DNA from: Rhodopseudomonas palustris
Lineage (GTDB): Bacteria; Pseudomonadota; Alphaproteobacteria; Rhizobiales; Xanthobacteraceae
Direction: 5' to 3'
NCBI RefSeq assembly: GCF_003591005.1
Contig: NZ_QYYD01000007.1
Coordinates: 124,001 to 188,000 of the forward strand
DNA: 64,000 bases
Positions 11,393 through 21,167 of this stretch are shown piece by piece (position 1 is the stretch's first letter; every line of letters starts with the position of its first letter). The position numbers and the translations under genes are program-made. The notes under the pieces were generated by a model. It was not told the origin of the DNA, ran no database searches, and worked only from the letters and a program-made list of their open reading frames with translations.

Positions 11393-12481
11393 TCAGCCGC
11401 CGAGCATCCGGCTGACGACCCGCGCGGTGTAATCGACCATCGGAATCACCCGCGCGTAGTTCAGCCGGGTCGGGCCGATCACGCCGAGCACGCCGACGAT
11501 GTGGCCGGCGCCGTCGCTGTAGGGCGCTATGATAGTCGAGGAGCCGGACAGCGAGAACAGCTTGTTCTCCGAGCCGATGAAGATCCGCACGCCCTCGGCG
11601 CGCTCGGCGCGGCCGAGCAGATCGACCACGCCGCGCTTGGTCTCGAGATCGTCGAACAACAGCCGCACCCGCTCCAGATCCTCGAGCGCGTGCAGGTCTT
11701 CGAGCAGATTGGCTTGGCCGCGGACGATCAGCTGCCGCTCCTCGCCGTCGCCGCCCGACCAGCTGGCAATGCCTGCCGAGATCACCTTCTGGGTCAGTGC
11801 GTCGAGTTCGGCGCGGTCCTGGGTCAGCAGGGTCTCGAGTTCGAGCCGCGCTTCCGCCAGCGTCCGGCCGCGGATCCGGGCGTTGAGGAAGTTGGAGGCC
11901 TCGGTCAGCGCCGAGGCCGGTACACCGGCCGGCAGCGTCAGCACGCGGTTTTCGACCTGGCCGTCCTCGGCCACCAGGATCACCAGCGCCCGCTCCGGCT
12001 CGAGCCGGACGAATTCGAGATGCTTGAGCCGGACGTTGGACTTCGCCGTCAGCACCACCGCGGCGGCCCGGGTCAGGCCCGACAGCCGGGTCAGCGCCTC
12101 GCCGAGCGCGGCTTCCACGCTCTGGGCGCGGCCGACTGAGGACAGCTGCGCCTGGATCGATTGCCGCTCCGGCTCGGTGAGGTCGCCGACCTGCATCAGC
12201 GCATCGACGAAGAACCGCAGTCCCAGCTCGGTCGGCAGCCGGCCGGCCGAGATGTGCGGCGCATAGATCAGGCCGAGCTGTTCCAGATCGGCCATCACGT
12301 TGCGGACCGAGGCCGGCGACAGCGGCACCGAGATCAGCCGTGAGATATTGCGGGAGCCGACCGGCTCGCCGGTCGCCAGATAGCTTTCGACGATCTGGCG
12401 AAAGATCTCGCGCGAACGTTCGTTGAGCTGGGCCAGGCCGGAATTGGGCGCGATCAGGCCGATCGGATCGTGGTGAGCCAA
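11393..12481 (-). CDS. hrcA: Heat-inducible transcription repressor HrcA
   Basis: Represses CIRCE-controlled heat-shock operons (usually groESL) at normal temperature. The 362-residue product has an N-terminal winged helix ([20 protein letters not shown], then [10 protein letters not shown] and [18 protein letters not shown]) and the C-terminal HrcA domain ending [22 protein letters not shown]. It is divergent from rph with 155 bp between them. I found no CIRCE inverted repeat in this gap or next to dnaK or grpE, so its targets are probably elsewhere on the chromosome. Confidence 0.95.
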   Translation of the reverse strand: MAHHDPIGLIAPNSGLAQLNERSREIFRQIVESYLATGEPVGSRNISRLISVPLSPASVRNVMADLEQLGLIYAPHISAGRLPTELGLRFFVDALMQVGDLTEPERQSIQAQLSSVGRAQSVEAALGEALTRLSGLTRAAAVVLTAKSNVRLKHLEFVRLEPERALVILVAEDGQVENRVLTLPAGVPASALTEASNFLNARIRGRTLAEARLELETLLTQDRAELDALTQKVISAGIASWSGGDGEERQLIVRGQANLLEDLHALEDLERVRLLFDDLETKRGVVDLLGRAERAEGVRIFIGSENKLFSLSGSSTIIAPYSDGAGHIVGVLGVIGPTRLNYARVIPMVDYTARVVSRMLGG

Positions 12482-12636
12482 CTTGTCCTCCGTGACCCCT
12501 CTAATTTGTCGTCGCGCGCGGCCGGTTACAAGTCGGGTTGTCCACCGCCGCTGCCGTTGCGTTCCCCTTGCCGCTGCGGCGCTGCGCCCCTAAAAGCGGC
12601 CCGAACGCCCTTTCCCGAAATCGACGGAGAATTCCC

Positions 12637-13350
12637 ATGCGGCCAAGCCGCCGTGCGCCCGATGAGTTGCGCGCCGTGTCGCTCGAACGCGGCGTCGTCA
12701 AATACGCCGAGGGTTCCTGCCTGGTGAAATTCGGCGACACCCATGTGCTGGTGACCGCGACGCTGGAAGAGCGGCTGCCGCCGTGGCTGAAGGGCCAGGG
12801 CCGCGGCTGGGTGACGGCCGAATACGGCATGCTGCCGCGTGCCACGCTGGAGCGCACCCGCCGCGAGGCCTCGGCCGGCAAGCAGAACGGCCGCACCGTC
12901 GAAATTCAGCGGCTGATCGGCCGCTCGCTGCGCAGCATCGTCGACCTGCAGGCGCTCGGCGAACGCCAGATCACGGTCGATTGCGACGTACTGCAGGCCG
13001 ATGGCGGGACCCGCACAGCCTCGATCACCGGCGCCTGGGTGGCGCTGGCCGACTGCCTGAACTGGATGAAGGCCCGCAACATGACCAAGGGCCAGGTGCT
13101 GCGTGACAACGTCGCGGCGATCTCCTGCGGCATCTACAACGGCACGCCGGTGCTCGACCTCGACTACGCCGAGGACAGCGAGGCCGAGACCGACGCCAAC
13201 TTCGTCATGACCGGCGACGGCCGGATCGTCGAGGTGCAGGGCACCGCCGAGAAGACCCCGTTCTCGCAGGACGAATTTCTGGCGCTGATGGCACTGGCCC
13301 AGAAGGGCGTCGGCCGGCTGGTCGATCTGCAGAAAATGGCGGTGGCGTGA
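12637..13350 (+). CDS. rph: Ribonuclease PH
   Basis: Phosphorolytic 3'-5' exoribonuclease that trims tRNA 3' ends. The 237-residue product starts [19 protein letters not shown]; conserved blocks are [27 protein letters not shown] and the RNA/phosphate region [18 protein letters not shown] 12637 is preceded by GGAGA at good spacing. rdgB follows after 51 bp and hemW overlaps that, so the three are likely co-transcribed. Confidence 0.96.
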   Translation: MRPSRRAPDELRAVSLERGVVKYAEGSCLVKFGDTHVLVTATLEERLPPWLKGQGRGWVTAEYGMLPRATLERTRREASAGKQNGRTVEIQRLIGRSLRSIVDLQALGERQITVDCDVLQADGGTRTASITGAWVALADCLNWMKARNMTKGQVLRDNVAAISCGIYNGTPVLDLDYAEDSEAETDANFVMTGDGRIVEVQGTAEKTPFSQDEFLALMALAQKGVGRLVDLQKMAVA

Positions 13351-13401
13351 GTCATTCTTGCCACCCATTCGCGGCCGCTTCTGAGCTACGCTGAGGCCGC
13401 C

Positions 13402-14034
13402 ATGCATCGTCGAATCACCGGCAAGCTCGTGATCGCCACCCACAATCCCGGCAAGCTCGCCGAGATGCGCGAGCTGCTGGCTCCTTACGGGATCGAGGCG
13501 GTGTCGGCCGGCGAACTCGGCCTCGGCGAGCCTGACGAGAGCGGCGACAGTTTTCGGGCCAACGCCCGGATCAAGGCCGAAGCCGCCGCACAGGCCGCAC
13601 AGCTGCCGGCCTTTGCTGACGATTCCGGCCTTGCGGTCGATGCGCTCGGCGGCGCTCCGGGAATATATTCCGCACGCTGGGCGGGCGAGACCAAGGACTT
13701 CGGCGCCGCGATGGCCCAGATCGAGCGGCTGCTGCAGGAGCGCGGCGCCACCACGCCGGATCAGCGCAAAGCGCACTTCGTGTCGGCGCTGTGCGTCGCC
13801 TGGCCGGACGGCCATGTCGACGAAGTCGAAGCGCGGGCCGACGGCACGCTGGTGTGGCCACCGCGCGGCACCGCCGGGTTCGGCTACGACCCGATGTTTC
13901 TGCCCGACGGCTTCGATCGCAGCTTCGGCGAAATGACCAGCATCGAAAAGCACGGCCTGCCGCCGCTCGGCCTCGGCCTGTCGCACCGCGCCAAAGCGTT
14001 CGTCAAACTGGCGGAGATCTGCCTTGCCGGCTAA
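13402..14034 (+). CDS. rdgB: XTP/dITP pyrophosphatase (Ham1/RdgB)
   Basis: Hydrolyses dITP, XTP and similar non-canonical purine nucleoside triphosphates to keep them out of DNA and RNA. The 210-residue product has [17 protein letters not shown] at the N-terminus, the metal-binding [22 protein letters not shown], and the C-terminal SHRAKAF typical of the family. Its last 11 bases overlap the start of hemW. Confidence 0.95.
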   Translation: MHRRITGKLVIATHNPGKLAEMRELLAPYGIEAVSAGELGLGEPDESGDSFRANARIKAEAAAQAAQLPAFADDSGLAVDALGGAPGIYSARWAGETKDFGAAMAQIERLLQERGATTPDQRKAHFVSALCVAWPDGHVDEVEARADGTLVWPPRGTAGFGYDPMFLPDGFDRSFGEMTSIEKHGLPPLGLGLSHRAKAFVKLAEICLAG

Positions 14035-15181
14035 CTCCGATCAGGCTTTCGGCGTCTATGTGCACTGGCCGTTCTGCCTGTCGAAGTGCCCGTATTGCGA
14101 CTTCAACAGCCATGTCCGCCACGCCGCGATCGACGAAGACCGCTTTGCCCGCGCGTTCGCGCGCGAGATCGAGACCACCGCGGCCCGCACCGGCCCGCGC
14201 GAGGTCACTTCGATTTTCCTCGGCGGCGGCACGCCGTCGCTGATGCAGCCGCAGACCGTAGGCGCCATTCTCGACGCCATCGGCAAATATTGGCGCGTTG
14301 CGCCGGATGCCGAGGTCTCGCTCGAGGCCAACCCGACCAGCGTCGAGGCGACGCGGTTTCGCGGCTATCGGGCCGCCGGCGTCAACCGCGTCTCACTCGG
14401 CGTGCAGGCGCTCGACGACGCCTCGCTGAAGGCGCTCGGCCGGCTGCACACCGCGCAGGAAGCCATGGAAGCGGTGGCGATCGCCCGCTCGGCGTTCGAT
14501 CGCTACTCGTTCGACCTGATCTACGCCCGTCCCGGTCAGACCCCGGCGATGTGGGAGGCCGAGCTGCGCCGCGCGATCGGCGAAGCCGCCGAACATTTGT
14601 CGCTGTATCAGCTGACGATCGAGGCCGAGACGCCATTCTATGCGCTGCACCGCGCCGGCAAGCTGCAAACGCCGGACGAGGCGGCGTCGCGCGCGCTGTA
14701 TGACGTGACGCAGTCGGTCTGCGCCGAGCTCGGCCTGCCGGCCTACGAGATTTCCAACCACGCCCGGCCGGGCGCCGAGTGCCAGCATAACCTCGTGTAC
14801 TGGCGCGGCCAGGAATATGCCGGCATCGGCCCCGGTGCGCATGGCCGGCTCGATATCGGCGGCGTCCGGTATGCCACGGCTACCGAACGGCGGCCGGAGA
14901 GCTGGCTGATGCGCGTCGAAGGCAGCGGCCACGGCGTCGTCACCGACGAGCGCCTCAACAGCGAAGAGCGCGCCGACGAATTCCTGCTGATGGGGCTGCG
15001 GCTCGCCGAAGGCATCGATCCGCGCCGCTATCAGGTACTGTCGGGCCGTTCGCTCGACCCGAAGCGGATCGCGCTGCTGCGCGAAGAAGGCGCCATCACG
15101 GTCGACGCCGACGGCAGGCTGCGGGTGACGCAGACTGGCTTCCCGGTGCTCGACGCCGTGGTGGCGGATCTGGCGGCTTGA
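14024..15181 (+). CDS. hemW: HemW-type radical SAM protein (heme chaperone, coproporphyrinogen oxidase-like)
   Basis: A 385-residue radical SAM protein. The cluster motif CLSKCPYC (CxxxCxxC) is at about residues 17-24, followed by [10 protein letters not shown] and the SAM-contacting SLEANPTS. HemW proteins resemble HemN but bind heme and hand it to respiratory enzymes; they lack coproporphyrinogen oxidase activity. The rdgB-hemW adjacency is common across proteobacteria and supports HemW over HemN. The start overlaps the end of rdgB. Confidence 0.88.
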   Translation: MPANSDQAFGVYVHWPFCLSKCPYCDFNSHVRHAAIDEDRFARAFAREIETTAARTGPREVTSIFLGGGTPSLMQPQTVGAILDAIGKYWRVAPDAEVSLEANPTSVEATRFRGYRAAGVNRVSLGVQALDDASLKALGRLHTAQEAMEAVAIARSAFDRYSFDLIYARPGQTPAMWEAELRRAIGEAAEHLSLYQLTIEAETPFYALHRAGKLQTPDEAASRALYDVTQSVCAELGLPAYEISNHARPGAECQHNLVYWRGQEYAGIGPGAHGRLDIGGVRYATATERRPESWLMRVEGSGHGVVTDERLNSEERADEFLLMGLRLAEGIDPRRYQVLSGRSLDPKRIALLREEGAITVDADGRLRVTQTGFPVLDAVVADLAA

Positions 15182-15453
15182 CCGCCCAGGACACCCAGCA
15201 AGTCGTGTTTAGCGAATAACCTGTTCGAGATATCTCGTTGGCCGTTGCAGCCAAACATAGGATGTTTGGTCGCGATGGAAACGATCCTTCATCCGCTTAG
15301 GAGCGTTTGTATCGAGCACCTGTCCGCAGATCATCCGGATCTTGTTCTAACCTTTGGTCGTATCGCTTTTCTTGAGTGTCTGTCTCAAGCTCACAAGCCG
15401 AAATTTCAACTTCTCATTACTATTGAACAGACATGGATCTGCTGCCTAACGGA

Positions 15454-16242
15454 ATGGACATTTTCTACATTGATGAATCCGAACGGCATCCACTTTCACT
15501 TGCCAGTTCTATCATCATTCCGTTTCTGCGTCCCAAAGGCGATGGCGGATGGAAGTTTGTATGGCAAAACCACCTCGATGAGGCAACCGCGTGGCGCCGC
15601 AACCTTTCACGAAATCACTCGGTTCGTTTTAGAGAAGAACTACACGGTTACAAAATACTGAAGTGCCAAGGGCTCTATCACCGAACGCACCGTAACTTGG
15701 CGCCGATTGAGGCGGTTAATTTTTACAAGGATGCACTGGCAACACTTACATGGCTTCCGAACGCCTCCGTATTTTCTGCATTTGCCACAGAGACGTCAGA
15801 ATTGATGGGCCACAAAGGAATTGCAGCGTGTCTTTTCGGCCTATTTCAAAGGATGCGAAAGCATTGCGAAACAAATCAAAGAAACGGCCTCGTGTTCTTC
15901 GATGAAGGCCACATCTCTTACATTAAGCTTTATCGGATGGCGCAAAAATTCCTTCCGACAGGCTCCAGTTTAGGGCGATGGGATAACGGAAGACTCACCA
16001 AGAACATGCCTCTCATTCAGTTTCCGAAAGATGCGAGCATGAAAGTGTCTGAGTTGTCCTACTTCATGCAGATTGCTGATCTCATCAGCTACGCGGCCCG
16101 TATCAAGATTGAACAGGAGCTAGGAAAGCTAGCTGCGAAACGCGTAGCGCGAGAACATCACACAGTCTACGACGCGCTTCCTGCTGAAAAACTCCGGACT
16201 GTGTCCACCAAAAAAAGAAGAGACGCTATCGTTCCGATATAG
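15454..16242 (+). CDS. DUF3800 family protein on an AT-richer insert
   Basis: A 262-residue protein beginning MDIFYIDESERHPLSL. The opening FYIDES, the central GLVFFDEGH and the ending LSYFMQIADLISYAARI fit DUF3800, a family with an RNase H-like fold and acidic residues in the nuclease positions; its biochemistry is not established, and it is often found on mobile or defence-linked DNA. The gene is visibly richer in A and T than both neighbours (hemW and the lipoprotein gene), suggesting lateral transfer. An in-frame ATG at 15433 would add seven residues; the family pattern favours 15454. No integrase or partner gene is present. A perfect 12 bp hairpin starts at the base after the stop. Confidence 0.75.
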   Translation: MDIFYIDESERHPLSLASSIIIPFLRPKGDGGWKFVWQNHLDEATAWRRNLSRNHSVRFREELHGYKILKCQGLYHRTHRNLAPIEAVNFYKDALATLTWLPNASVFSAFATETSELMGHKGIAACLFGLFQRMRKHCETNQRNGLVFFDEGHISYIKLYRMAQKFLPTGSSLGRWDNGRLTKNMPLIQFPKDASMKVSELSYFMQIADLISYAARIKIEQELGKLAAKRVAREHHTVYDALPAEKLRTVSTKKRRDAIVPI

Positions 16243-16270
16243 AGCCGCCCTTGGGCAACCAAGGGCGGCT
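16243..16270 (+). terminator. Hairpin after the DUF3800 gene
   Basis: AGCCGCCCTTGG and CCAAGGGCGGCT make a perfect 12 bp stem with a GCAA tetraloop directly after the TAG. It is followed by TAGTTAGAG, not a U run. It resembles the pckA hairpin in size and GNRA loop. Confidence 0.7.
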
Positions 16271-16583
16271 TAGTTAGAGTCCCACGCACTCCGAGCATCA
16301 CGAAGAGACAAGGCGCTGCGGGCTAGGCTAATATATCGATTCCTGTCGAAAAATCAATATCTTACTAACCACTTGATTTGCGAGTCTTTTTCGATTGGCA
16401 GGTAAGCGGGTAGATGCTTTCGTAGTCTTAGCGCGGGCAAAGAATAGTAAAGTCGGCGGTCGTTACTCCGCCAAGGTTTGGGCCGTTAAGGCTCCTCATA
16501 ACGCAGCGATAATTTGATCGATTGAGGCGGCAGGGCTTCAATCGATCGGCTGGAAGTCCGGCGCTTCGAATCACGAAAAGCGC
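16271..16583. other. AT-richer non-coding tail of the insert
   Basis: No gene seen. It contains an imperfect inverted repeat at 16342-16402 (CCTGTCGAAAAA against TTTTTCGATTGGCAGG) and, at 16516-16547, a 10 bp perfect stem (GATCGATTGA/TCAATCGATC) with a 12-base loop that could end transcription of the lipoprotein gene arriving from the right. Confidence 0.5.
16516..16547 (-). terminator. Possible terminator for the LppC-like lipoprotein gene
   Basis: Perfect 10 bp inverted repeat GATCGATTGA/TCAATCGATC, 37 bp beyond the stop of the minus-strand lipoprotein gene. On that strand it is followed by AAATTATC rather than a U tract. Confidence 0.4.
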
Positions 16584-17789
16584 CTACGCGCCAAAGCTCT
16601 TCGGTGAGCCGGCGACCGCTTGGGCGCCGCTGGTGGCGACTTTCATCACGGCGAGGCCGCGCTCGTTGGTGCCGTCGGCGCGGAAGCGGAACAGGCCGTC
16701 GATGCCGGCGAAGCCGGACGGATTGGTCAGCACCTCGCCGGAGAAGCGCTTGCCGCCCTGGGTGCGAGCCAATGCGGCGACCAGCGCCACCGCGTCATAA
16801 GCCAGCGTCGCCGTGCGCACCGGGTCCTGGCCATAGCGCGTTCGATAGCGCCCGGAGAAATTGCGGAAGCCGGACGGATCCGGCGCCGCATACAGCCCGC
16901 CCTGCAGCGCAGGCGTGGCGAACACGCGGGGATTGTCCCACAGCCCGGTGCCGAGCAGTTGCAGCCGGCGCAGATCGGCGCCTGCCGCGGTCAGAGCGTC
17001 GGCGACGCTCGCCAGCGCATCGCCGTCGTCGGCGAGCAGCAGCGCATCGGCGCCCGTCAAGGCCTGCGCGATGGTCCGCGCCGCGCCGGCACGGTCGGCG
17101 CCATATTTCTCGAACGCGGCGATGCGGCCGCCTTTCGTGCTGACGATCTGCTTGAATGCCGCTTCGACCACGCCCCCATAAGCGTTGTCCGGAAGCAGCG
17201 CCGCGTAGGAGCGTTTGCCGGTGCTCGACGCGTAGCCGATGATCCGGTTGACATCTGATTCCGGCAGGAAGCTGAGCAGATACACCCCACGCCCGGCGAC
17301 GCTCGAATCGGTCGAAAACGCGATCATCGAAATCCCGCGCGCGCGGGTCAGCGACGCCGCGGCCGGCACCGACTGCGCGAACAGCGGCCCGAGGATGATC
17401 TCGGCGCCTTCGTCGAGCGCCTGCTGGGTGGCGAACTGCGCGCCCTGCGGATTGCCGGTGTCGTCCTTCACCAGCAGCTGGATGTCCGGATTGTTGAACT
17501 CGGCGAGCGCCATCTCGGCGGCGTTCTTCATCGACGTCGCCGCGACGCCGGCATTGCCGGGCGCCGACAGCGGCAGCACCAGCCCGACCTTGACGCTGCC
17601 ATTGCCGACCGCCTGGGTCTGCGGTTGCGGCTGCGCGGCATCCGGCGGCGGCTGCTGGCCGAACTGATTGGTCAGGGTCTGCTGAACGCCCGAGCAGGCG
17701 CCGAGCAGTGGCGCGCCGAGCAGCAGGCCCATCGCGGTTCGCCGCGTAGCGCTCATCGGCTTGCTGGTGGGGTCGCGCAGATCTGCCAT
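16584..17789 (-). CDS. LppC-like lipoprotein, periplasmic binding-protein fold (penicillin-binding protein activator family)
   Basis: A 401-residue lipoprotein. The start at ATG 17789 has AGAGGT upstream; the N-terminus leads to a lipobox (LLLGAPLLGAC, Cys near residue 32), so the mature protein is lipid-anchored. A Gln/Pro-rich tether (QPPPDAAQPQPQTQ) is followed by a type I periplasmic binding fold starting VKVGLVLPLSAPGN. Position next to rsmI and yraN is the conserved place of lppC/lpoA homologues, which in gammaproteobacteria activate penicillin-binding proteins. Whether the alphaproteobacterial members do so is not established; amino-acid ABC binding proteins share the fold. Confidence 0.8.
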   Translation of the reverse strand: MADLRDPTSKPMSATRRTAMGLLLGAPLLGACSGVQQTLTNQFGQQPPPDAAQPQPQTQAVGNGSVKVGLVLPLSAPGNAGVAATSMKNAAEMALAEFNNPDIQLLVKDDTGNPQGAQFATQQALDEGAEIILGPLFAQSVPAAASLTRARGISMIAFSTDSSVAGRGVYLLSFLPESDVNRIIGYASSTGKRSYAALLPDNAYGGVVEAAFKQIVSTKGGRIAAFEKYGADRAGAARTIAQALTGADALLLADDGDALASVADALTAAGADLRRLQLLGTGLWDNPRVFATPALQGGLYAAPDPSGFRNFSGRYRTRYGQDPVRTATLAYDAVALVAALARTQGGKRFSGEVLTNPSGFAGIDGLFRFRADGTNERGLAVMKVATSGAQAVAGSPKSFGA

Positions 17790-18032
17790 GGCACCTCTTG
17801 GACGTCTCGGACGTGTCGGTCTCGCAAAGATGGTTTGGACGACCGCATCGGCGCTGCCGGCCCGGTGTCGCTTACGCGGTCCGCCTTCCGTGCCGGTCCC
17901 GCTCCGCGCACGACCGGCGCGAACCCCATCATAATGTCGGCGAATGATTAACCAAACAAAAGGTTTATGCTGTTTCACCCGGAGCGGTCGAATGTGATGT
18001 CCGGTACCGCGCCTTTCCCCTAAACTGCAGCC

Positions 18033-18992
18033 ATGCGCGCCAAACCCAGCCCTCCCTCACTTGATCCGACCGCCGACGCCGAGGCCCATAGCTTCCTGGT
18101 CGCCGGCCAGAAGCTGATCGCGCCGCGCGCGGCGCCGGGCCTGTATCTGGTCGCGACCCCGATCGGCAATCTCGGCGACATCACGTTGCGGGCGCTGGAG
18201 ACGCTGGCCGGCGTCGACCTGATCGCCTGCGAGGACACCCGCATCAGCCACCGGTTAACCGAGCGCTACGGCATTTCGGCACCGCTGACCGCCTATCACG
18301 AACACAATGCTGCGCAGGCGAGACCGAAGCTGCTGGAGCGGCTGGCGCGCGGCGGCTCGATCGCGCTGATCTCGGATGCCGGCACCCCGCTGATCTCCGA
18401 CCCGGGCTTCAAGCTGGTGCGCGAAGCCACCGCCGCCGGCCACGAGGTGATCGCACTGCCCGGCGCCTCCGCGGTGCTGGCGGCGCTGACGCTGGCGGCG
18501 CTGCCGACCGACCGGTTCTTCTTCGACGGCTTCCTGCCCGCCAAGCAGGGCGCCCGGCGCAACCGGCTCGGCGAGCTCGCGGTGATCGACGCCACGCTGG
18601 TGCTGTTCGAGGCCGGCAGCCGGATCCATCACAGCCTGCGCGATCTTGCCGACGTGCTGGGCGATCGCGATGCCGCGGTATGCCGCGAACTCACCAAGCT
18701 GCATCAGGAGGTGCGCCGTGCGCCGCTGCCACAGCTCGCCGAAACCGCCGAGACGCTCGACACCCGCGGCGAATTCGTCGTGGTAATCGGGCCGCCCGAT
18801 GCGGCCGCGCAGACCATGACGCCGGAAGCGCTCGACGCCTTGCTGCACGACGCGCTGCAGCACGCCAGCGTCAAGGACGCGGTGGCACAGGCGGTCGAGA
18901 TCTCCGGCCGGCCGCGCCGCGAAATCTATGCCCGCGCGCTCGAACTGCGGCCGCGCGAGGCGGGCCATGGCAAAGACGATGGCGAAGACTGA
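18033..18992 (+). CDS. rsmI: 16S rRNA (cytidine(1402)-2'-O)-methyltransferase
   Basis: Methylates the 2'-OH of C1402 in the decoding centre of 16S rRNA. The 319-residue tetrapyrrole-methylase-fold protein has [27 protein letters not shown] and [15 protein letters not shown], all diagnostic. It is divergent from the lipoprotein gene and overlaps yraN by 26 bp. Confidence 0.95.
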   Translation: MRAKPSPPSLDPTADAEAHSFLVAGQKLIAPRAAPGLYLVATPIGNLGDITLRALETLAGVDLIACEDTRISHRLTERYGISAPLTAYHEHNAAQARPKLLERLARGGSIALISDAGTPLISDPGFKLVREATAAGHEVIALPGASAVLAALTLAALPTDRFFFDGFLPAKQGARRNRLGELAVIDATLVLFEAGSRIHHSLRDLADVLGDRDAAVCRELTKLHQEVRRAPLPQLAETAETLDTRGEFVVVIGPPDAAAQTMTPEALDALLHDALQHASVKDAVAQAVEISGRPRREIYARALELRPREAGHGKDDGED

Positions 18993-19362
18993 CACGCCCG
19001 CGCCCGAACGCGTCGCCGCGTTCCAGACCGGCCTGTCGGCCGAGACGCGGGCGGCGGCGCTGCTGATGGCGAAGGGCTATCGCATTTTGGCGCGGCGCTT
19101 CAAAACGCCTTACGGCGAGATCGACATCGTGGCGCAGCGGCGCAACCTAATCGCCTTCGTCGAGGTCAAGGCGCGGGCCCGGCTCGACGACGCCGCCTAT
19201 GCGGTAACGCCGCGGCAGCAGCAGCGCATCATCGCGGCCGCGCAGGCCTGGCTGATGGCGCATCCCGAGCATGCCGCGTTCGAGCTGCGGTTCGATGCCG
19301 TGCTGGTGGCGCCGAAGCGTCTGCCGCAGCATCTGCCGGCGGCGTTCGACGCCAGCGCTTGA
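18967..19362 (+). CDS. yraN: UPF0102 (YraN) family protein
   Basis: A 131-residue protein with the Holliday-junction-resolvase-like endonuclease fold: [20 protein letters not shown], then [22 protein letters not shown], where the E..D..EVK pattern corresponds to nuclease metal ligands. Function is unproven. ATG 18967 lies inside rsmI. The rsmI-yraN pair is conserved widely. Confidence 0.88.
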   Translation: MAKTMAKTDTPAPERVAAFQTGLSAETRAAALLMAKGYRILARRFKTPYGEIDIVAQRRNLIAFVEVKARARLDDAAYAVTPRQQQRIIAAAQAWLMAHPEHAAFELRFDAVLVAPKRLPQHLPAAFDASA

Positions 19363-19430
19363 CCGCCGCGGCCGATCGGCCGATAGCCGTTCGGCCTACG
19401 TCCTTTGGTTCGCAATCCCGGAAGCTGTGC

Positions 19431-20372
19431 ATGACACTGAAGATCGCCGTCCAGATGGACCCCATCGCGCGCATCAACATCCGCGGCGATTCGACATTCG
19501 CGCTGCTGCTCGAAGCGCAGAAGCGTGGCCACGCGATCTCGTACTTCACGCCCGACAAGCTGTCGCTGCGCGGCAACGACGTCGTCGCCTCGGTGCAATC
19601 GCTGACGGTGCGCGACCAGGAGGGCGATCACTTCACGCTCGGTGAGCCGACGCGCGTCGACATGCGCGGCTTCGACGCCGTGCTGCTGCGCCAGGACCCG
19701 CCGTTCGATCTTGCTTACATCACCTCGACGCACCTGCTCGAGCGGATCCACCCGGACACGCTGGTGGTCAATGATCCGGCCAGCGTCCGCAACGCGCCGG
19801 AAAAGCTGTTCGTGATGGATTTTCCCCAGCTGATGCCGCCGACGCTGATCAGCCGCAACCTCGACGAGATCAACGCATTCCGCGCCGAGCACGGCGCGGT
19901 GGTGATGAAGCCGCTGCACGGCCATGGCGGCGCCGCGGTGTTTCGCGTGCTGCCGCAGGACATCAATTTCGGCTCGCTCTACGACATGTTCGCGGTGACG
20001 TTCCGCGAGCCGTGGGTGATCCAGCGCTTCCTGCCCGAGGTGAAGCACGGCGACAAGCGCATCATCCTGGTCGATGGCGAGTTCGCCGGTGCGGTCAATC
20101 GCGTCCCGGCCCCAGACGATCTGCGCTCCAACATGGTCCGCGGCGGCGCCGCGGCGGCGACCGATCTGTCCGACAAGGAGCGCGCGATCTGCGCGGCGCT
20201 CGGCCCCAAACTCCGCGAACGCGGGCTGCTGTTCGTCGGCATCGACGTGATCGACGGTTACCTCACCGAGATCAACGTCACCTCGCCGACCGGCATCCGC
20301 GCCATCGCCCGGCTCGGCGGCCCGGATGTGGCGGCGCGGATCTGGGATGTGATCGAAGCCAAGCGGACGTAG
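19431..20372 (+). CDS. gshB: Glutathione synthetase
   Basis: Joins gamma-glutamylcysteine and glycine using ATP. The 313-residue ATP-grasp protein begins [20 protein letters not shown], has [15 protein letters not shown] in the ATP-binding region and the C-terminal metal site [19 protein letters not shown]. The frame is open upstream to 19359, but ATG 19431 gives the family N-terminus. It follows yraN by 68 bp in a conserved cluster. Confidence 0.96.
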   Translation: MTLKIAVQMDPIARINIRGDSTFALLLEAQKRGHAISYFTPDKLSLRGNDVVASVQSLTVRDQEGDHFTLGEPTRVDMRGFDAVLLRQDPPFDLAYITSTHLLERIHPDTLVVNDPASVRNAPEKLFVMDFPQLMPPTLISRNLDEINAFRAEHGAVVMKPLHGHGGAAVFRVLPQDINFGSLYDMFAVTFREPWVIQRFLPEVKHGDKRIILVDGEFAGAVNRVPAPDDLRSNMVRGGAAAATDLSDKERAICAALGPKLRERGLLFVGIDVIDGYLTEINVTSPTGIRAIARLGGPDVAARIWDVIEAKRT

Positions 20373-20859
20373 CCGGTCGGAGTGCCATGGCTCCAGCCAG
20401 CTATGGAAGTCGAAAACGACGGTCTCACTCGAAAACTGCATGCAACGCTCGGACGCTGGTTTTCATCCAAGTAGAGTTGCACGCTTGGCGGGTGATTTTG
20501 GTCAGGTGATACCAACGTCGTGACGTGAACGGTATCCTGCTTCAGCCGACTAAGTAAAAAGTCGTAGGCAGGTTCTCCCAACGTCTTACCGCTAGAACTC
20601 GGCCGGCTTCGGCTCTAACCTGCGGCTTTCAAGTTATTTGGTTGCCGACCTCTGCCGAGGTCATGCCGACGCTCCGCCACGGCCTGCTTGAGCCACACCG
20701 GTCTTGCAGGCGATCAGTACGGATCGCGTAGATGACCCCGACGCAGGCATTCGGCTGATCGGACGTGGCGGGATTGGCGCCGGTTGTCCTGATCTTCCCG
20801 AATGTCAGCACACGTGGAGGCGGCGCGTCGTATTTTGCTGTCGGACCGCGGGTGGTCAT
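20373..20859. other. 487 bp gap without a recognised gene
   Basis: Short frames on both strands lack ribosome sites and family features. A nested palindrome lies at 20508-20536 (GATACC ... ACGTC GT GACGT ... GGTATC), which would fold as RNA. The stretch may hold a regulatory RNA or a decayed gene, but nothing in the sequence settles this. Confidence 0.4.
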
Positions 20860-21087
20860 ATGGGTACTTCGTCCAAGTCATCGCAAACCAATACGGCGCG
20901 AGCGTCGTCTGCCGAGGACGGCAGCAATGCCGCGTCGATCGACGATCTCGCCTCGACGATCAATCTCGCAATCGAGCAGGCCGAGGATCTCGGCATCGGC
21001 GCCGCGGTCCAATTGTTGATGATGGCCCGGCTCGAGGTCGATCTCACCGAAATCGCCCGCGAGACCAAAACCAGGACGACGGCCTGA
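20860..21087 (+). CDS. Small protein of unknown function (75 aa)
   Basis: Starts MGTSSKSSQTNTARASSAE, a Ser/Thr-rich flexible head, followed by a likely helical part (IDDLASTINLAIEQAEDLGIGAAVQLLMMARLEVDLTEIA). I do not recognise a family. The only ribosome-like sequence upstream is a weak GGGTGG. It is followed 80 bp later by comM on the same strand. The helical, non-random composition argues for a real gene but does not prove it. Confidence 0.5.
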   Translation: MGTSSKSSQTNTARASSAEDGSNAASIDDLASTINLAIEQAEDLGIGAAVQLLMMARLEVDLTEIARETKTRTTA

Positions 21088-21167
21088 AGCTCTGCCAAAG
21101 CGATGTTCTATTAATGTTCTTGTAAGGGTTCCGGAACCCGACTAGCCTTGCGGCGGCGAGGGGCGTC

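Noticed and set aside
12482-12636. CIRCE element upstream of hrcA
   Set aside because: I looked for TTAGCACTC-N9-GAGTGCTAA near hrcA, grpE and dnaK and saw none.
15245-15661. 138-codon frame overlapping the DUF3800 start
   Set aside because: It is out of frame with the family-like protein and lacks any recognised motif; the overlapping frame 15454-16242 has DUF3800 features.
20629-20859. 76-codon minus-strand frame in the gshB-comM gap
   Set aside because: No ribosome site and no family-like sequence; composition is close to random.
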